Shown here piece by piece: positions 16,787 through 27,927 of a stretch of DNA of 64,000 nt. The position numbers and the translations under genes are program-made. Within the stretch, counting starts at the first letter, position 1, and the number at the start of each line of letters is the position of its first letter. The DNA comes from Ensifer adhaerens (GTDB lineage Bacteria; Pseudomonadota; Alphaproteobacteria; Rhizobiales; Rhizobiaceae), in contig NZ_LGAP01000004.1 of NCBI RefSeq assembly GCF_001270265.1, positions 186,001-250,000 of the forward strand, written 5' to 3'. The notes below the pieces were generated by a model, which had not been told where the DNA came from, ran no database searches, and worked only from the letters and a program-made list of their open reading frames with translations.

Positions 16787-18391
16787 TCAGGCGTCTGCGT
16801 CAGGCATCGTTGACGGTTCGACCTTGGCCTTCGCCTTGCGCTTCAGGTTGCGGCGGATCATGCCGAGATTGGCGCCGCCGATAGCGAAGGCGAGCGCGAA
16901 ATAGATCACCATGGCGGCGGCCACCAGACCGCAAAGCGTGGTTGCGCGCACGATCAGAGGCGCTGCCGACGACACTTCGTAGGTCAGCCACTGCAGGGCA
17001 AAATGCAAAGCGGCCGCCATGCCGGCCGCGGCGATGACGAGACGGGGAATGCGGGTCAGAAGCGAGATGTCACGGCCCCAATGGCCGCGCCAGACGAGCA
17101 TACCGAACAGGAGCACGGCATTCACCCAGCCGGCGACGATTTCCGCCGTGGCGATACCGCTTGCGCCCAGCCGCGGAAACAGTGTCAGCGCCAGAGACAC
17201 GTTCACGGCAACAGAGATACCGGCAAAGATCATCGGCGTGCGGGTATCCTCGCGGGCGAAGAAGCCGGGAATGAAAGCCTTGATCAGCACGAAGGCCGGA
17301 AGGCCGAGGCCGTAGATTGCCAGGATATGGCCGACGACCACGGTCGACGACGCCTGGAATTCGCCACGCTCGAATAAAAGCCGGACGATCGGCTCGGACA
17401 TCACGAGCAGCGCTGCCGCCGCCGGCAACGTCAGGAACAGGGTGAACTCGACGGAGCGGTTTTGCAGGTTCGACGCCTCGTTGATATTGCCGGAGCGCAG
17501 CGCGCGCGCCAGTTCCGGCAGCAGCACCGTCGCGACCGCAATGCCGACGACGCCGAGCGGGAGCTGGTAGATCCGGTCGGCATAGACGAGCGACGACACC
17601 GCACCTTCCTGCGCCGAGGCGATGTTGGTGTTGATCAGGAGGTTGATCTGGGTGATGCCGCCGGTGATCGCGGCCGGCAACGCCAGCACCAAGAGCCGCC
17701 TGACATTGGCCGTCAGCCGCGGGCGGCGGAAGCCGATCTTGATACCGGCATCGCGCACCGCGACCCAGACGATCGCCAGTTGCACGAGGCCGGCGGCCAT
17801 GACGCCCCAGGAGAGGCCGTAGCCGACGGCAATCGGATCCTGGCCGATATACCAGGCATAGCCGAGGATGCCGATCAGGATGATGTTGAGGAACACCGGC
17901 GCGATCGCCGCGGCGAAATAGCGGTGCAGCGAATTGAGCATGCCGGCCATCATCGCGGCGAGCGACATGCAGGCGAGATAGGGGAACATGATCGTCGCGA
18001 AGACGATGGTATTGCCGAGTTTTGCCGGATCGTTGGCAAAGCCGGGCGCGATCAGGTTGCTGACGATGAAGGGCATCGTCAGTTCCATCGCCACCGTCAG
18101 GAACAAAAGCACGGTGAAGAGAACGCCGAAGACTTCCTCGGAGAAGCGCCGCGCCCCTTCCATGCCGTTCGCCTCGATCTCCTTGGCAAAGAGCGGCACG
18201 AACGCGGAATTGAAGGCGCCCTCGGCAAAGAGCCGGCGAAAGGTGTTGGGCAGGCGGAAGGCGGTGTTGAAGGCATCGGCGACCGGGCCGGTGCCAAGCG
18301 CTGCGGCCATGAAGGTTTCGCGGATGAAGCCGAACAGACGGCTGCCGAGCGTGGCGCCGCCGACGGTTGCAAATTTCTTGACCAGACTCAT
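16787..18391 (-). CDS. murJ: lipid II flippase MurJ
   Basis: A 534-residue MATE/MOP-fold inner-membrane protein that flips lipid II for peptidoglycan synthesis. About 14 hydrophobic segments can be traced. The N-terminal block [25 protein letters not shown] (quoted here as its landmarks) and [20 protein letters not shown] are the MurJ/MviN signature. It overlaps the glnD stop by four bases, so translation is probably coupled; glnD-murJ adjacency is typical of Rhizobiales. Confidence 0.96.
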   Translation of the reverse strand: MSLVKKFATVGGATLGSRLFGFIRETFMAAALGTGPVADAFNTAFRLPNTFRRLFAEGAFNSAFVPLFAKEIEANGMEGARRFSEEVFGVLFTVLLFLTVAMELTMPFIVSNLIAPGFANDPAKLGNTIVFATIMFPYLACMSLAAMMAGMLNSLHRYFAAAIAPVFLNIILIGILGYAWYIGQDPIAVGYGLSWGVMAAGLVQLAIVWVAVRDAGIKIGFRRPRLTANVRRLLVLALPAAITGGITQINLLINTNIASAQEGAVSSLVYADRIYQLPLGVVGIAVATVLLPELARALRSGNINEASNLQNRSVEFTLFLTLPAAAALLVMSEPIVRLLFERGEFQASSTVVVGHILAIYGLGLPAFVLIKAFIPGFFAREDTRTPMIFAGISVAVNVSLALTLFPRLGASGIATAEIVAGWVNAVLLFGMLVWRGHWGRDISLLTRIPRLVIAAAGMAAALHFALQWLTYEVSSAAPLIVRATTLCGLVAAAMVIYFALAFAIGGANLGMIRRNLKRKAKAKVEPSTMPDADA

Positions 18392-21279
18392 GTTTCGGCT
18401 TTTGTCGTTCTTTGAGCGGAGGGCGTGCCTGCGGCAGGCGCGATGATGCCGGATGGCATGCGATCTCGAACCTCGTCGGCCTCGTCGGCCATGACGGCCT
18501 TGAGGCGAGCGGCGATGTTCATCTGGCGGTTCTCGCTGGTGACCTTCTGGCCGACGAGATCGGTGATGTAGAAGGTGTCGATGACCTTCTCGCCGAAGGT
18601 GGTGATGTGCGCCGAGGCAATGTCGAGCGAAAGATCCGACAGGACGGCGGTGATCTCCGACAACAGGCCGGGGCGGTCAAGGCCCTCGACCTCGATGACC
18701 GTGAACTTGTTCGACAGCGTGTTGCTGATCGTCACCTCCGGCGTGACGGTGAAGGCCTTGTTGCGCTTCTTGACCTTGGTGCGGCTGGCGATCACCTCGG
18801 GCAGACGCTTGCGGCCGGACAGCACATCCTCGATCAGCTTGCCGATGCTGGCCGCCCGGCGCGTCTCGTCGCCGTCGACGGAAAATTCCCGATTGACCAG
18901 AATGGTATCGAGCGCCCGGCCATCCGAGGTGGTGAAGATCTGCGCGTCGACGATGTTGGCGCCGGCCGCGGCACAGGCGCCGGCGATGACCGTCAACAGC
19001 CGCGGATGGTCGGGCGACAAGACGGTGATTTCGGTGATCGCATGGAACTGGTGCGTGCGCACCATGGTCGACAGCGCCTTGCCGGCGACATCGGCCTCGC
19101 GGATGAAGCGGGCATGACGGACCTGATCCTCGAGCGCCACCGTCAGCAGATAGGGCTGATAGTGCAGCCGCACATAGGCTTCGCGCTCGCTTGCCGGCCA
19201 GTCGGTCAGCGCATCGCTCAGCATCGTCGCCGCATGCGCCGCGCGCTCCTTGCGCGACAACTCGGAGAAGCCGCCCGAAAGCAAGAGTTCGGTCTCATAA
19301 TAGAGCGTGCGGAGCAGTTGCCCCTTCCAGCCGTTCCACACACCCGGGCCGACGGCGCGGATGTCGCAGACGGTGAGGATCAGCAGCATCTTCAGCCGGT
19401 CGAGCGACTGCACGCGCTCGGCGAAATCGACGATGGTCTTGCGATCGTTGAGGTCACGGGTCTGGGCGACCATCGACATCGTCAGGTGCTCGTCGATCAA
19501 CCAGGCGACAAGCTCGGTCTGCTTCGGCGTCAGGCCGAAACGCGGGCAGAGCCGGCGCGCCACCTTGGCGCCGGCAACCGAATGATCCTCCGGCCGACCC
19601 TTGGCGATATCGTGCAGAAGCACGGCGACATAGAGCACCTCGCGCTCCTCGATGCCGGGCATCAGCTTGGCGACCAGCGGATGGGCGTCCTCCTCGATGC
19701 CACGTTCGACGCGCGAGAGAACATCGACCGCCCGCAGCAGATGCTCGTCCACCGTGTAGTGGTGGTACATGTTGAACTGCATCATCGAGACGATCTTGCC
19801 GAAATCCGGGATGAAGCGGCCGAGCACGCCCGCTTCGTTCATGCGGCGAAGGATCAGCTCAGGCTTGCGGCGCGAGGTCAGGATCGACAGGAACAGCCGG
19901 TTCGCCTCCTCGTTCTCGCGCAACTGCGGCTTGATCAGGCCGAGCGAGCGCGTCACCTGGCGCAGGGCTGCCGGGTGGAACTCGAGATTGTTGATGTCGG
20001 CGATATGGAAGAAGCGCAGAAGGTTGACCGGATCGCGCTTGAACACATCGGGGCTGACCAGCGCGATGCGCCCGCCGTCATCGACGAAATCGAGCGTGCC
20101 GGCGATCTTGCGGCTGCGATGGGTGAAACGGCCGATGATACCGGAAAGGCCCGGCGCGTCCTTGGCCTGCTGATCTTCGAGCGCGGCACAGAAGATGCGG
20201 GTGAGATCGCCGACGTCCTTGGCCACCAGGAAGTAGTGCTTCATGAAGCGCTCGACCGCCGAAAGGCCGGGGTGGTCGTGATAGCCGAGCGCTTCGGCGA
20301 TCTCGCGCTGGATATCGAAGGACAGGCGTTCCTCGGCCTTGCCGGTCAGGAAATGCATGTGGCAGCGTACGGTCCAGAGGAAATCCTCGGCCTTCTGGAA
20401 CAGCTTGTACTCCTGCCTTGAGAGAACGCCGAGCTTCACGAGGTCGGCCGAATCCTTGACCCGATAAAAATACTTGGCGATCCAGAACAGCGTATGCAGG
20501 TCGCGAAGCCCGCCCTTGCCTTCCTTGACGTTGGGCTCGACGAGGTAACGCGTGTCGCCGGCCTTGCGGTGGCGCTCGTCGCGCTCGGCCAGCTTGGCGG
20601 CAATGAAATCCGGTCCGGTGTTGCGCACGATCTCGTGGTCGAAACGGGTCTCGAGTTCGGCGGCCAGCGTTTCGGAACCGCAGATGTAGCGGGTTTCAAG
20701 GATTGCGGTACGGATCGTCATGTCGGCGCGCGAGAGCCGGATGCACTCCTCGATCGTGCGTGTGGCGTGACCGACCTTGAAGCCCAGATCCCACAGAATG
20801 TAGAGCATGAATTCGATCGCCGGCTCTGCCCAGACGGCCTTCTTCACCGGAAGCAGAAAGAGCAGGTCGATGTCCGAGCCCGGTGCCAATGTGCCACGGC
20901 CGTAGCCGCCGACGGCGGCCACGGCGATGCGGCTTGCCGGCGGTGCATTGGCCGCGTCGAAGACTTCATTCAGCACGAAATCATGCAGCACGGTGATCAG
21001 TTGGTCCTGCAGCCAGGAAATGCGTTCGGCGCAGAGAATCCCGCCGCCGTCGCCCGAAAGCAGCTCGCGCGCCTTGGCCCGGCCGGCAAGGTTTGCCTGC
21101 TTGAAGGCGGCAAGCAGCGCCTGGCGCATCGGCTCGCGCTGCTCGGCATGCGCCGAGGCGATGAAGTCGCATTTCGCCCGAAGCGCTGCGACATCGAGAA
21201 TTTCTGGAAAGGAAGTTTCGTGTCTGCCCATGAAGTGCCGAGGGGCGTCCTGTCCGACTGGTTGCGTGGTCCGCTGCAT
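18388..21279 (-). CDS. glnD: bifunctional uridylyltransferase/uridylyl-removing enzyme GlnD
   Basis: Nitrogen sensor that uridylylates and de-uridylylates PII proteins according to glutamine. Domains in order: nucleotidyltransferase ([19 protein letters not shown], with the G-S-x-D-x-D catalytic site), an HD phosphohydrolase ([13 protein letters not shown]) and two C-terminal ACT domains (about residues 750-830 and 860-940) that bind glutamine. I use the ATG at 21279, which has AGGAG eight bases upstream (963 residues). An ATG at 21231 would give 947 residues, nearer the usual length, so the start is uncertain. rpoN and ptsN, also in this window, belong to the same nitrogen network. Confidence 0.95.
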   Translation of the reverse strand: MQRTTQPVGQDAPRHFMGRHETSFPEILDVAALRAKCDFIASAHAEQREPMRQALLAAFKQANLAGRAKARELLSGDGGGILCAERISWLQDQLITVLHDFVLNEVFDAANAPPASRIAVAAVGGYGRGTLAPGSDIDLLFLLPVKKAVWAEPAIEFMLYILWDLGFKVGHATRTIEECIRLSRADMTIRTAILETRYICGSETLAAELETRFDHEIVRNTGPDFIAAKLAERDERHRKAGDTRYLVEPNVKEGKGGLRDLHTLFWIAKYFYRVKDSADLVKLGVLSRQEYKLFQKAEDFLWTVRCHMHFLTGKAEERLSFDIQREIAEALGYHDHPGLSAVERFMKHYFLVAKDVGDLTRIFCAALEDQQAKDAPGLSGIIGRFTHRSRKIAGTLDFVDDGGRIALVSPDVFKRDPVNLLRFFHIADINNLEFHPAALRQVTRSLGLIKPQLRENEEANRLFLSILTSRRKPELILRRMNEAGVLGRFIPDFGKIVSMMQFNMYHHYTVDEHLLRAVDVLSRVERGIEEDAHPLVAKLMPGIEEREVLYVAVLLHDIAKGRPEDHSVAGAKVARRLCPRFGLTPKQTELVAWLIDEHLTMSMVAQTRDLNDRKTIVDFAERVQSLDRLKMLLILTVCDIRAVGPGVWNGWKGQLLRTLYYETELLLSGGFSELSRKERAAHAATMLSDALTDWPASEREAYVRLHYQPYLLTVALEDQVRHARFIREADVAGKALSTMVRTHQFHAITEITVLSPDHPRLLTVIAGACAAAGANIVDAQIFTTSDGRALDTILVNREFSVDGDETRRAASIGKLIEDVLSGRKRLPEVIASRTKVKKRNKAFTVTPEVTISNTLSNKFTVIEVEGLDRPGLLSEITAVLSDLSLDIASAHITTFGEKVIDTFYITDLVGQKVTSENRQMNIAARLKAVMADEADEVRDRMPSGIIAPAAGTPSAQRTTKAET

Positions 21280-21433
21280 GAAGAGCGCTCCTGCATGCTC
21301 CCATCCGATCAAGGCCGAACCGGGACCGTGCAGCATTTCAAATTACTACCGGCTCATCGCCACGCCCTTTGAAGGCGCGCGGCGCTGTATAGCCTTTTTC
21401 ACCGGCGCATGCACAGGAAAAACGGAATGCCCG

Positions 21434-24178
21434 TCAACGGGCACTCAGTTCCTTCTTCAAAGCGTAAAGTGCATCCAGCGCCTCGCGCGGCGTCATATCG
21501 TCCGGGTTGAGCGCCTTCAGCGCCTCGTCAACCCTGGAGTTCCCAGCGGGTTTGGCCTCTTCGCGCCGGATCGCCACCTGGAACAGCGGCAAATCGTCGA
21601 TCAGCTGGCTTGCCGGATTCTTGCGATCGGCGTCCTCGAGCTTGGCCAGCACATCCTTGGCCCGGGCGACGACCGAAGCCGGCAGGCCGGCGAGACGGGC
21701 GACCTGAATACCATAGGAACGGTCGGCGGCACCCGGCCCGACCTCGTGCAGGAAGATCACGTCGCCGTGCCATTCCTTGACGCGCATGGTCGCATTCGAG
21801 AGCCGGCCAAGTTTCTCCGAAAGCACGGTCAGCTCGTGGAAGTGGGTTGCGAACAGGCCACGGCAGCGGTTCGCCTCGTGCAGGTGCTCGACGGCCGCCC
21901 AGGCGATGGAGAGACCGTCGAAGGTGGCGGTGCCGCGACCGATCTCGTCGAGGATCACCAGCGAGCGATCGGTCGCCTGATTGAGGATCGCCGCCGTTTC
22001 GACCATCTCGACCATGAAGGTCGAGCGACCGCGGGCGAGATCGTCCGAGGCGCCGACACGCGAGAACAGGCGATCGACAATGCCGATATGGGCGCTTGCG
22101 GCGGGTACGAAGGTGCCCATCTGCGCCATGATGGCGATCAGCGCGTTCTGGCGCAGAAAGGTCGACTTACCGCCCATGTTCGGACCGGTCAGAAGCCAGA
22201 TCGCCCCACCCTCTTCGCCCGCCGGCGGCGACAGATCACAGCCATTGGCGACGAAGGCGTTGGCCGCCTGACGCTTCAGCGCCTGCTCGACGACGGGATG
22301 GCGGCCGCCCTCGATGGCGAACATGCGCGACTGGTCGACGACCGGGCGGGCATAGTTCTGCTCTTCGGCAAGCGTCGCCAGCCCAGCCGAAACGTCGACC
22401 GTCGCAAGCGCCAGCGCCGCGGCCTTGATGATCTCGGCCGCCGCCACGACGTCTGCCGTCATCGCCTCGAAGGCGGCCAGTTCGATCGACAGAGCCCGGT
22501 CGGCGGCGTTGGCGATCTTGCTCTCAAGCTCGGCAAGCGCGGTGGTGGTGAAGCGCATCGCGTTCGCCATCGTCTGGCGATGGATGAAGCGGGCGCGGCC
22601 GTCGTCCGTGTCGGTCATCGAGCCGGCATTGCCCGCCGTCACCTCGATGAAATAACCGAGCACGTTGTTGTGCTTGATCTTCAGCGACTTGATGCCGGTC
22701 TCTTCGGAATATTGCAGCTGCAGCCCGGCGATGACCCGGCGCGACTGGTCGCGCAGCCCGCGCACCTCGTCGAGATCGGCACTTGCCCCCTCCCGCAGGA
22801 AGCCGCCGTCGCGCTTGAGGAGCGGCAGTTCGTCGGCGAGCATCGTATCGAGGTGATTGAGGACGGCCGAAGGCAAGGCGTCGATCGCCGCGCGGGCCTC
22901 GACAAGCTCCTCAGAAAGATTGCCCGAGGCCATCAGCCGCGAGATCGTTGCCGCCGCCCTGAGGCCGGCCTGGATGGCGCCGAGATCGCGTGGGCCGCCG
23001 CGGCCCAGTGCCAGTCGCGACAGCGCACGCGGCATATCGGGCGCGCGCCGCAGCGAATCGCGAAGGTCGCCGGCAAAGGACGGCTGTCCGGCCAAAAGCT
23101 CGATCGAATCCAGCCGCTGGTTGATGCGATCGGGATCGGTCAGCGGCGACATCAGCCGTTCGGCCAGAAGCCGCGCGCCGCCGCTCGTCACGGTTCGGTC
23201 GAGCGCTTTCAGAAGCGTGCCTTCGCGCGCACCCGACAGGGTCTTGACGAGTTCGAGATTGGCCCGCGTCGCCGGATCGATGAACAGTGTCGAGGCCGCG
23301 CTCTCGCGCTCGGGCGTGCCGAGCGCCGGGCGTTCGGCAAGCTGGGTCTTTTCGACATAGGAGATGGCAGCGGATGCGGCGGCCAGTTCGGCGCGCGAAA
23401 AGCTGCCAAAACCATCGAGCGTCTTGACGCCGAAATAGCGGGCGATGCGGCCCTCGGCGGTGGCACTGTCGAACAGCACGGCCGGTTGCGGCACGGCCAC
23501 GCGGCCGAGCACGTCGAACACGGGGCGCAGTTCCGGATCGTGGAAAACGGTGTCGGCGAGGATCAGTTCGCGCGGCTCGATGCGCAGGATATCGGCAAGC
23601 AGCCGGCTCTCGCCCGTTTCGGCAAGCCTGAAGATGCCGGTCGAGATATCGATCCAGGCAAGCGCATAGACCGGTTCCGAACCACTCTTGATGCGCGCGA
23701 GCGCCATCAGATAGTTGGTCTCCGAGGGCGAAAGCAGCTTTTCCTCGGTGATCGTTCCCGGCGTCACCAGCCGTACGACGTCGCGGCGCACGACCGATTT
23801 GCTGCCGCGCTTCTTGGCTTCGGCCGGATCCTCGACCTGTTCGCAGACCGCGACGCGAAAGCCGAGACCGATCAGTTTCTGCAGATAATCGTCGGCCGCA
23901 TGCACCGGCACCCCGCACATCGGGATTTCCTGCCCCATGTGCTGGCCACGTTTCGTCAGCGTGATGCCGAGCGCGCGCGAGGCTTCGACGGCGTCCTGGA
24001 AGAACAGCTCGTAGAAGTCGCCCATGCGGTAGAAAAGCAGCGAATCCGGGTTGTTCGCCTTGATCTCGATGAACTGCTCCATCATCGGCGTCGCCGAGGA
24101 ACGGCTCTCCTCGGTCGCCAGATCGGCTGCAGAAAACACCTCGCCGGAGCGGCTCGATTGGTCTGTGACGAAATTCAT
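21434..24178 (-). CDS. mutS: DNA mismatch repair protein MutS
   Basis: Recognises mismatches and small loops. The 914-residue protein shows the mismatch-contacting Phe-x-Glu in [10 protein letters not shown] (about residue 50), connector, lever and clamp regions, and the ATPase domain with Walker [14 protein letters not shown] (about 665) and the Walker B region [17 protein letters not shown]. It is longer than E. coli MutS (853) because of an N-terminal extension of roughly 30 residues. tme is divergently transcribed from a 103-base gap. Confidence 0.97.
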   Translation of the reverse strand: MNFVTDQSSRSGEVFSAADLATEESRSSATPMMEQFIEIKANNPDSLLFYRMGDFYELFFQDAVEASRALGITLTKRGQHMGQEIPMCGVPVHAADDYLQKLIGLGFRVAVCEQVEDPAEAKKRGSKSVVRRDVVRLVTPGTITEEKLLSPSETNYLMALARIKSGSEPVYALAWIDISTGIFRLAETGESRLLADILRIEPRELILADTVFHDPELRPVFDVLGRVAVPQPAVLFDSATAEGRIARYFGVKTLDGFGSFSRAELAAASAAISYVEKTQLAERPALGTPERESAASTLFIDPATRANLELVKTLSGAREGTLLKALDRTVTSGGARLLAERLMSPLTDPDRINQRLDSIELLAGQPSFAGDLRDSLRRAPDMPRALSRLALGRGGPRDLGAIQAGLRAAATISRLMASGNLSEELVEARAAIDALPSAVLNHLDTMLADELPLLKRDGGFLREGASADLDEVRGLRDQSRRVIAGLQLQYSEETGIKSLKIKHNNVLGYFIEVTAGNAGSMTDTDDGRARFIHRQTMANAMRFTTTALAELESKIANAADRALSIELAAFEAMTADVVAAAEIIKAAALALATVDVSAGLATLAEEQNYARPVVDQSRMFAIEGGRHPVVEQALKRQAANAFVANGCDLSPPAGEEGGAIWLLTGPNMGGKSTFLRQNALIAIMAQMGTFVPAASAHIGIVDRLFSRVGASDDLARGRSTFMVEMVETAAILNQATDRSLVILDEIGRGTATFDGLSIAWAAVEHLHEANRCRGLFATHFHELTVLSEKLGRLSNATMRVKEWHGDVIFLHEVGPGAADRSYGIQVARLAGLPASVVARAKDVLAKLEDADRKNPASQLIDDLPLFQVAIRREEAKPAGNSRVDEALKALNPDDMTPREALDALYALKKELSAR

Positions 24179-24281
24179 GATTGTCCCGAAAAAAGAGATG
24201 GCACACTATCCGCAAGCAATTATAGACGACAACCATAAAGAGGCGCCCCGATAGGGTCGCCCACAGGAGGATAGAGGAAAC

Positions 24282-26567
24282 ATGCCGGCCACCGACAAGA
24301 CCGATCGCACAATGACGAGCGTCACCGCGCAGGAAGCACTCGACTTTCACTCGCAGGGTCGTCCCGGAAAGCTGGAGATTTCCCCCACCAAGGCCATGGC
24401 CACGCAGCGCGACCTGTCGCTTGCCTATTCGCCCGGCGTTGCCGTACCGGTCAAGGCGATCGCCGCGGACCCCTCCACCGCCTACGACTACACGACGCGC
24501 GGCAACATGGTCGCGGTCATTTCCAACGGCACAGCCATCCTCGGCCTCGGCAATCTCGGGGCGCTCGCCTCCAAGCCGGTCATGGAAGGCAAGGCGGTGC
24601 TGTTCAAGCGCTTTGCCGACGTCGATTCGATCGACCTTGAGGTCGACACAGAGAACGTCGACGAGTTCATCAACTGCGTGCGTTTTCTCGGCCCGTCCTT
24701 CGGCGGCATCAACCTCGAGGACATCAAGGCGCCGGACTGTTTCATCATCGAGCAGAAGCTGCGCGAGGTCATGGACATTCCGGTGTTCCATGACGACCAG
24801 CACGGCACGGCGATCATTGCCGCTGCCGGCCTCATCAACGCGCTGGCGCTGACCGGCCGCGACTTCAAGACGACGAAGCTCGTCTGCAACGGCGCCGGGG
24901 CGGCGGCCATCGCCTGCATCGAACTCATCAAGGCGATGGGCTTCAACCCGGAAAACGTCATCCTCTGCGACACCAAGGGCGTGATCTTCCAGGGCCGCAC
25001 CGAAGGCATGAACCAGTGGAAGTCGGCGCATGCGGTCAAGACGGACCGCCGCACGCTCGCCGAAGCGATCGACGGCGCCGACGTGGTCTTCGGTCTTTCC
25101 GCCCAGGGCGCGCTGTCCGAAGACATGGTCCGCTCGATGGCGCCGCGGCCGATCATCTTCGCCATGGCCAACCCGGATCCGGAAATCACCCCGGAGGAAG
25201 TCGCCCGCATCCGTGACGACGCGATCGTCGCGACCGGCCGTTCGGACTACCCGAACCAGGTCAACAACGTGCTCGGCTTCCCCTATATCTTCCGCGGCGC
25301 ACTCGACGTGCGCGCCTCGACCATCAACGATGCGATGAAGATCGCCGCGGCCGAAGCACTGGCAAGCCTTGCCAAGGAAGACGTGCCGGACGACGTCGCG
25401 GCCGCCTACCAGGGCAACCGTCCGCGCTTCGGCGCGCAGTACATCATCCCGGTTCCCTTCGATCCACGCCTGATCTCGGCGATCCCGATGGCGGTTGCCA
25501 AGGCGGCGATGGAAACCGGCGTCGCACGCAAACCGATCACCGATCTCGAAGCCTATGGCCGCCAGCTCTCCGCCCGCCGCGATCCGATCGCCTCGACGCT
25601 GCAGCGGATCTACGAGCGCGTCCGGCGCCAGCCGAAGCGCATCGTCTTTGCCGAAGGCGAAGAGGTGCAGGTCATGCGCTCGGCGATCGCCTATGCCAAC
25701 CAGCAGCTCGGCACCGCGATCCTGCTCGGCCGCGAGGAGCGCATGCGCGAGACGGCGGAGCGCGAGGGCATCGATCTCGACCGCCCCGGCATCCAGATCG
25801 TCAACGCCCGGCTTTCCAAGCGGGTCGGCGCCTATACCGACTATCTCTACGCAAGGCTGCAGCGCAAGGGCTACCTGTTCCGCGATGCCCAGCGCCTGAT
25901 CAACAACGACCGCAACCATTTTGCCGCCTGCATGGTCGCGCTCGGCGATGCCGACGGCATGGTCACGGGCATCACCCGCAACTATTCGACGGCGCTCGAA
26001 GACGTGCGCCGCTGCATCGATCCGAAGCCGGGCCACCGGGTGATCGGCGTATCGATCGCGCTCTGCCGCGGCCGGACTGTGCTGGTGGCCGATACGGCCG
26101 TGCACGACATGCCGTCTTCCGAAGAACTCGCCGATATCGCCGAGGAAGCAGCCGGTCTCGCCAAGCGCCTGGGCTACGTGCCGAGGGTGGCGATGCTCGC
26201 CTATTCGACCTTCGGCCATCCCTTGGGCGAACGCTCCGAGCGGGTCCGCGAGGCGGTCAACATTCTCGACAAGCGCCGCGTCGATTTCGAATATGACGGC
26301 GAGATGGCCGCCGACGTGGCGCTCAATTCGCGGGTGATGGAGCAGTATCCCTTCTGCCGGCTTTCGGGCACGGCCAACGTGCTCGTCATGCCGGCGTTCC
26401 ACTCCGCGTCGATCTCGACCAAGATGCTGCAGGAACTCGGCGGCTCGACCGTTATCGGGCCACTGCTCGTCGGCTTCGACAAATCGGTGCAGATCGTTTC
26501 GATGTCCGCCAAGGATTCCGACATCGTCAACATGGCCGCAATCGCCGCCTACAACGCCGGAATGTAA
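24282..26567 (+). CDS. tme: NADP-dependent malic enzyme with phosphotransacetylase-like domain
   Basis: Oxidative decarboxylation of malate to pyruvate with NADP. The 761-residue protein has a malic enzyme N-terminal half ([36 protein letters not shown], then NAD-binding [12 protein letters not shown]) and a C-terminal phosphate acetyltransferase-like domain (about residues 440-755) with regulatory rather than catalytic function in this class. This architecture is that of S. meliloti Tme; the NAD-linked Dme is a separate gene in that species. ATG 24282 is preceded by AGGAGGATAGAGGAAAC, and mutS is divergent. Confidence 0.95.
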   Translation: MPATDKTDRTMTSVTAQEALDFHSQGRPGKLEISPTKAMATQRDLSLAYSPGVAVPVKAIAADPSTAYDYTTRGNMVAVISNGTAILGLGNLGALASKPVMEGKAVLFKRFADVDSIDLEVDTENVDEFINCVRFLGPSFGGINLEDIKAPDCFIIEQKLREVMDIPVFHDDQHGTAIIAAAGLINALALTGRDFKTTKLVCNGAGAAAIACIELIKAMGFNPENVILCDTKGVIFQGRTEGMNQWKSAHAVKTDRRTLAEAIDGADVVFGLSAQGALSEDMVRSMAPRPIIFAMANPDPEITPEEVARIRDDAIVATGRSDYPNQVNNVLGFPYIFRGALDVRASTINDAMKIAAAEALASLAKEDVPDDVAAAYQGNRPRFGAQYIIPVPFDPRLISAIPMAVAKAAMETGVARKPITDLEAYGRQLSARRDPIASTLQRIYERVRRQPKRIVFAEGEEVQVMRSAIAYANQQLGTAILLGREERMRETAEREGIDLDRPGIQIVNARLSKRVGAYTDYLYARLQRKGYLFRDAQRLINNDRNHFAACMVALGDADGMVTGITRNYSTALEDVRRCIDPKPGHRVIGVSIALCRGRTVLVADTAVHDMPSSEELADIAEEAAGLAKRLGYVPRVAMLAYSTFGHPLGERSERVREAVNILDKRRVDFEYDGEMAADVALNSRVMEQYPFCRLSGTANVLVMPAFHSASISTKMLQELGGSTVIGPLLVGFDKSVQIVSMSAKDSDIVNMAAIAAYNAGM

Positions 26568-26593
26568 ATTCGGCAACCGCTGTCCGGTTTCGG

Positions 26594-26628
26594 GACACAC
26601 CCTGCTCCATCGGCGAACAGGGTGTGTC
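26594..26628 (+). terminator. hairpin after tme
   Basis: GACACACCCTG (26594-26604) pairs perfectly with CAGGGTGTGTC (26618-26628), 27 bases after the tme stop. There is no T-run after it, so termination is likely factor-assisted or inefficient. Confidence 0.55.
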
Positions 26629-26668
26629 GGGCCGACGCAGAAACTGCATGGATCTGCGCACAAAAGAA

Positions 26669-26701
26669 GAGCTCGACACCCTTGGGAAAGGGGGCGAGCT
26701 C
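26669..26701 (-). terminator. terminator facing olsB
   Basis: GAGCTCG (26669-26675) pairs with CGAGCTC (26695-26701), with a further CCCTT/AAGGG pairing inside. On the minus strand it is followed by TTCTTTTG, which suits termination of olsB transcripts. The rest of the convergent gap (26702-26915) is AT-rich with no gene recognised. Confidence 0.6.
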
Positions 26702-26915
26702 AATACATAATGGAAGACTTACTTCCGCTGCGATGAAAATAATATGGAGATAGAGCGCAATATACGCCAATCTCATGTGAAGCTGGCGGTTCTCTCCGTT
26801 ATTTGTTCTATTCTTTCGTCATGAAACCAAAACACTTCTTGACAAGACTAGTCTCTCTTTCGGGATCGAAAGTCAAACCCATCCTTAATATCTAGTTAAT
26901 TGCGTCGACCGCCTG

Positions 26916-27815
26916 TCAGGATACTGACGTGGCAAACCGTCCGGCATCCGCGCCGTAATAATTGAGGTAGCGGCCGGAGATATTGCTGATCGGCAGAACG
27001 ATCAGCACGTCGGTGGTGCGGAACGCATGATCGACCACGGCGCCGTCGCCGACCATGGCCCCGAGGCGCATGTAGCCCTTGATCAGAGGCGGCAAGGCGG
27101 CCAGCGCCTTCTTCGGATTGATGGCCTCGACCGGCATCATGTCCATGGTCCGGTGCAGTTCGGCGCGGGCGCTGACGGCCCATTCATCGCGAGCACGGAT
27201 ATTGTGGTGAAGGAAGGAAAGCGCCAATGCATGCTCGGCGGGAACGACGCCCGGGAATGAACCGCAGCCGAACATGGCATCGACGCCGTATCTGAGCGCG
27301 TAGGCCCAGTTGCCCTGCCAGAGCAGCTCCACCGTACGCTTCGTGCGGTAATCCGGCAGCACGCAGGAGCGACCGAGCTCCATGAAGCGCTTGTTGGGAT
27401 GGCGCGAGAGAAGTGCGCCGACATCGAATTCCGAAGCGGAGTAGAAGCCGCCGGCACGCTCGGCCACGTCCTGGCGCAGCAGGCGATAGGTGCCGACGAT
27501 CTGATCTTCCGGATCGCCCTCGATCGCCGTGTCGAGCACGAGCAGATGGTCGCAGATCGCATCCCAGCTATCGACGTCGCGCTTGCGGCGATCGAGATCA
27601 GGGCCGACCTGCGCCTTCATCTCCTCGACGAAGACCTTGTAACGCACCGCCTGCGCCGCATCGATCTCCGATGCGCTGCGTGCAAGTCGGGTCTCAAGGT
27701 TCGCTATTCGGCCGAGAACGTCGGTCGCCGGGGCGGTCATTGTCTTGCCGACGCAAGCCTGAGAAGTGTCTACCACGCTCGTCGAATCCAGAAGCTCGAT
27801 CGTCATCCGCGTCAT
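26916..27815 (-). CDS. olsB: L-ornithine N-alpha-acyltransferase (ornithine lipid synthesis)
   Basis: Transfers a 3-hydroxyacyl chain from ACP to ornithine to make lyso-ornithine lipid, a phosphorus-free membrane lipid induced under phosphate limitation in rhizobia. The 299-residue protein has the GNAT-like OlsB core: AAQAVRYKVFVEEM, GTYRLLRQ, and ELGRSCVLPDYRTKRTVELLW. The assignment rests on this pattern, its length and the tme-olsB adjacency I recall from S. meliloti. The start may instead be the ATG at 27806. Its partner olsA is not identified here; the plsC-type gene at 11815 is a more general acyltransferase. Confidence 0.9.
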   Translation of the reverse strand: MTRMTIELLDSTSVVDTSQACVGKTMTAPATDVLGRIANLETRLARSASEIDAAQAVRYKVFVEEMKAQVGPDLDRRKRDVDSWDAICDHLLVLDTAIEGDPEDQIVGTYRLLRQDVAERAGGFYSASEFDVGALLSRHPNKRFMELGRSCVLPDYRTKRTVELLWQGNWAYALRYGVDAMFGCGSFPGVVPAEHALALSFLHHNIRARDEWAVSARAELHRTMDMMPVEAINPKKALAALPPLIKGYMRLGAMVGDGAVVDHAFRTTDVLIVLPISNISGRYLNYYGADAGRFATSVS

Positions 27816-27927
27816 CCCGAATCATTCATATCTGCCGGGCTTAGACCACGTTTCTGCAACAACATAGTGACACGAAAAACGGCATACAACCCCCGCTCGG
27901 ACGTTGATACCGTTACGACCTGAGCGC

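Noticed and set aside
18412-20421. A 669-codon plus-strand frame opposite glnD
   Set aside because: Antisense shadow of glnD; low-complexity charged sequence without any recognisable domain.
21370-21400. Another type B repeat fragment near the glnD start (GCGCGCGGCGCTGTATAG)
   Set aside because: Only about 18 bases resemble the repeat edge and no palindrome is left; could be chance in GC-rich DNA.
22911-26663. A 1250-codon open frame on the minus strand across tme and the mutS start
   Set aside because: It lies opposite tme and out of frame with mutS, both strongly supported by motifs. Its composition (Arg, Gly, His, Asp-rich) is typical of antisense shadows in GC-rich DNA, and no family block is present.
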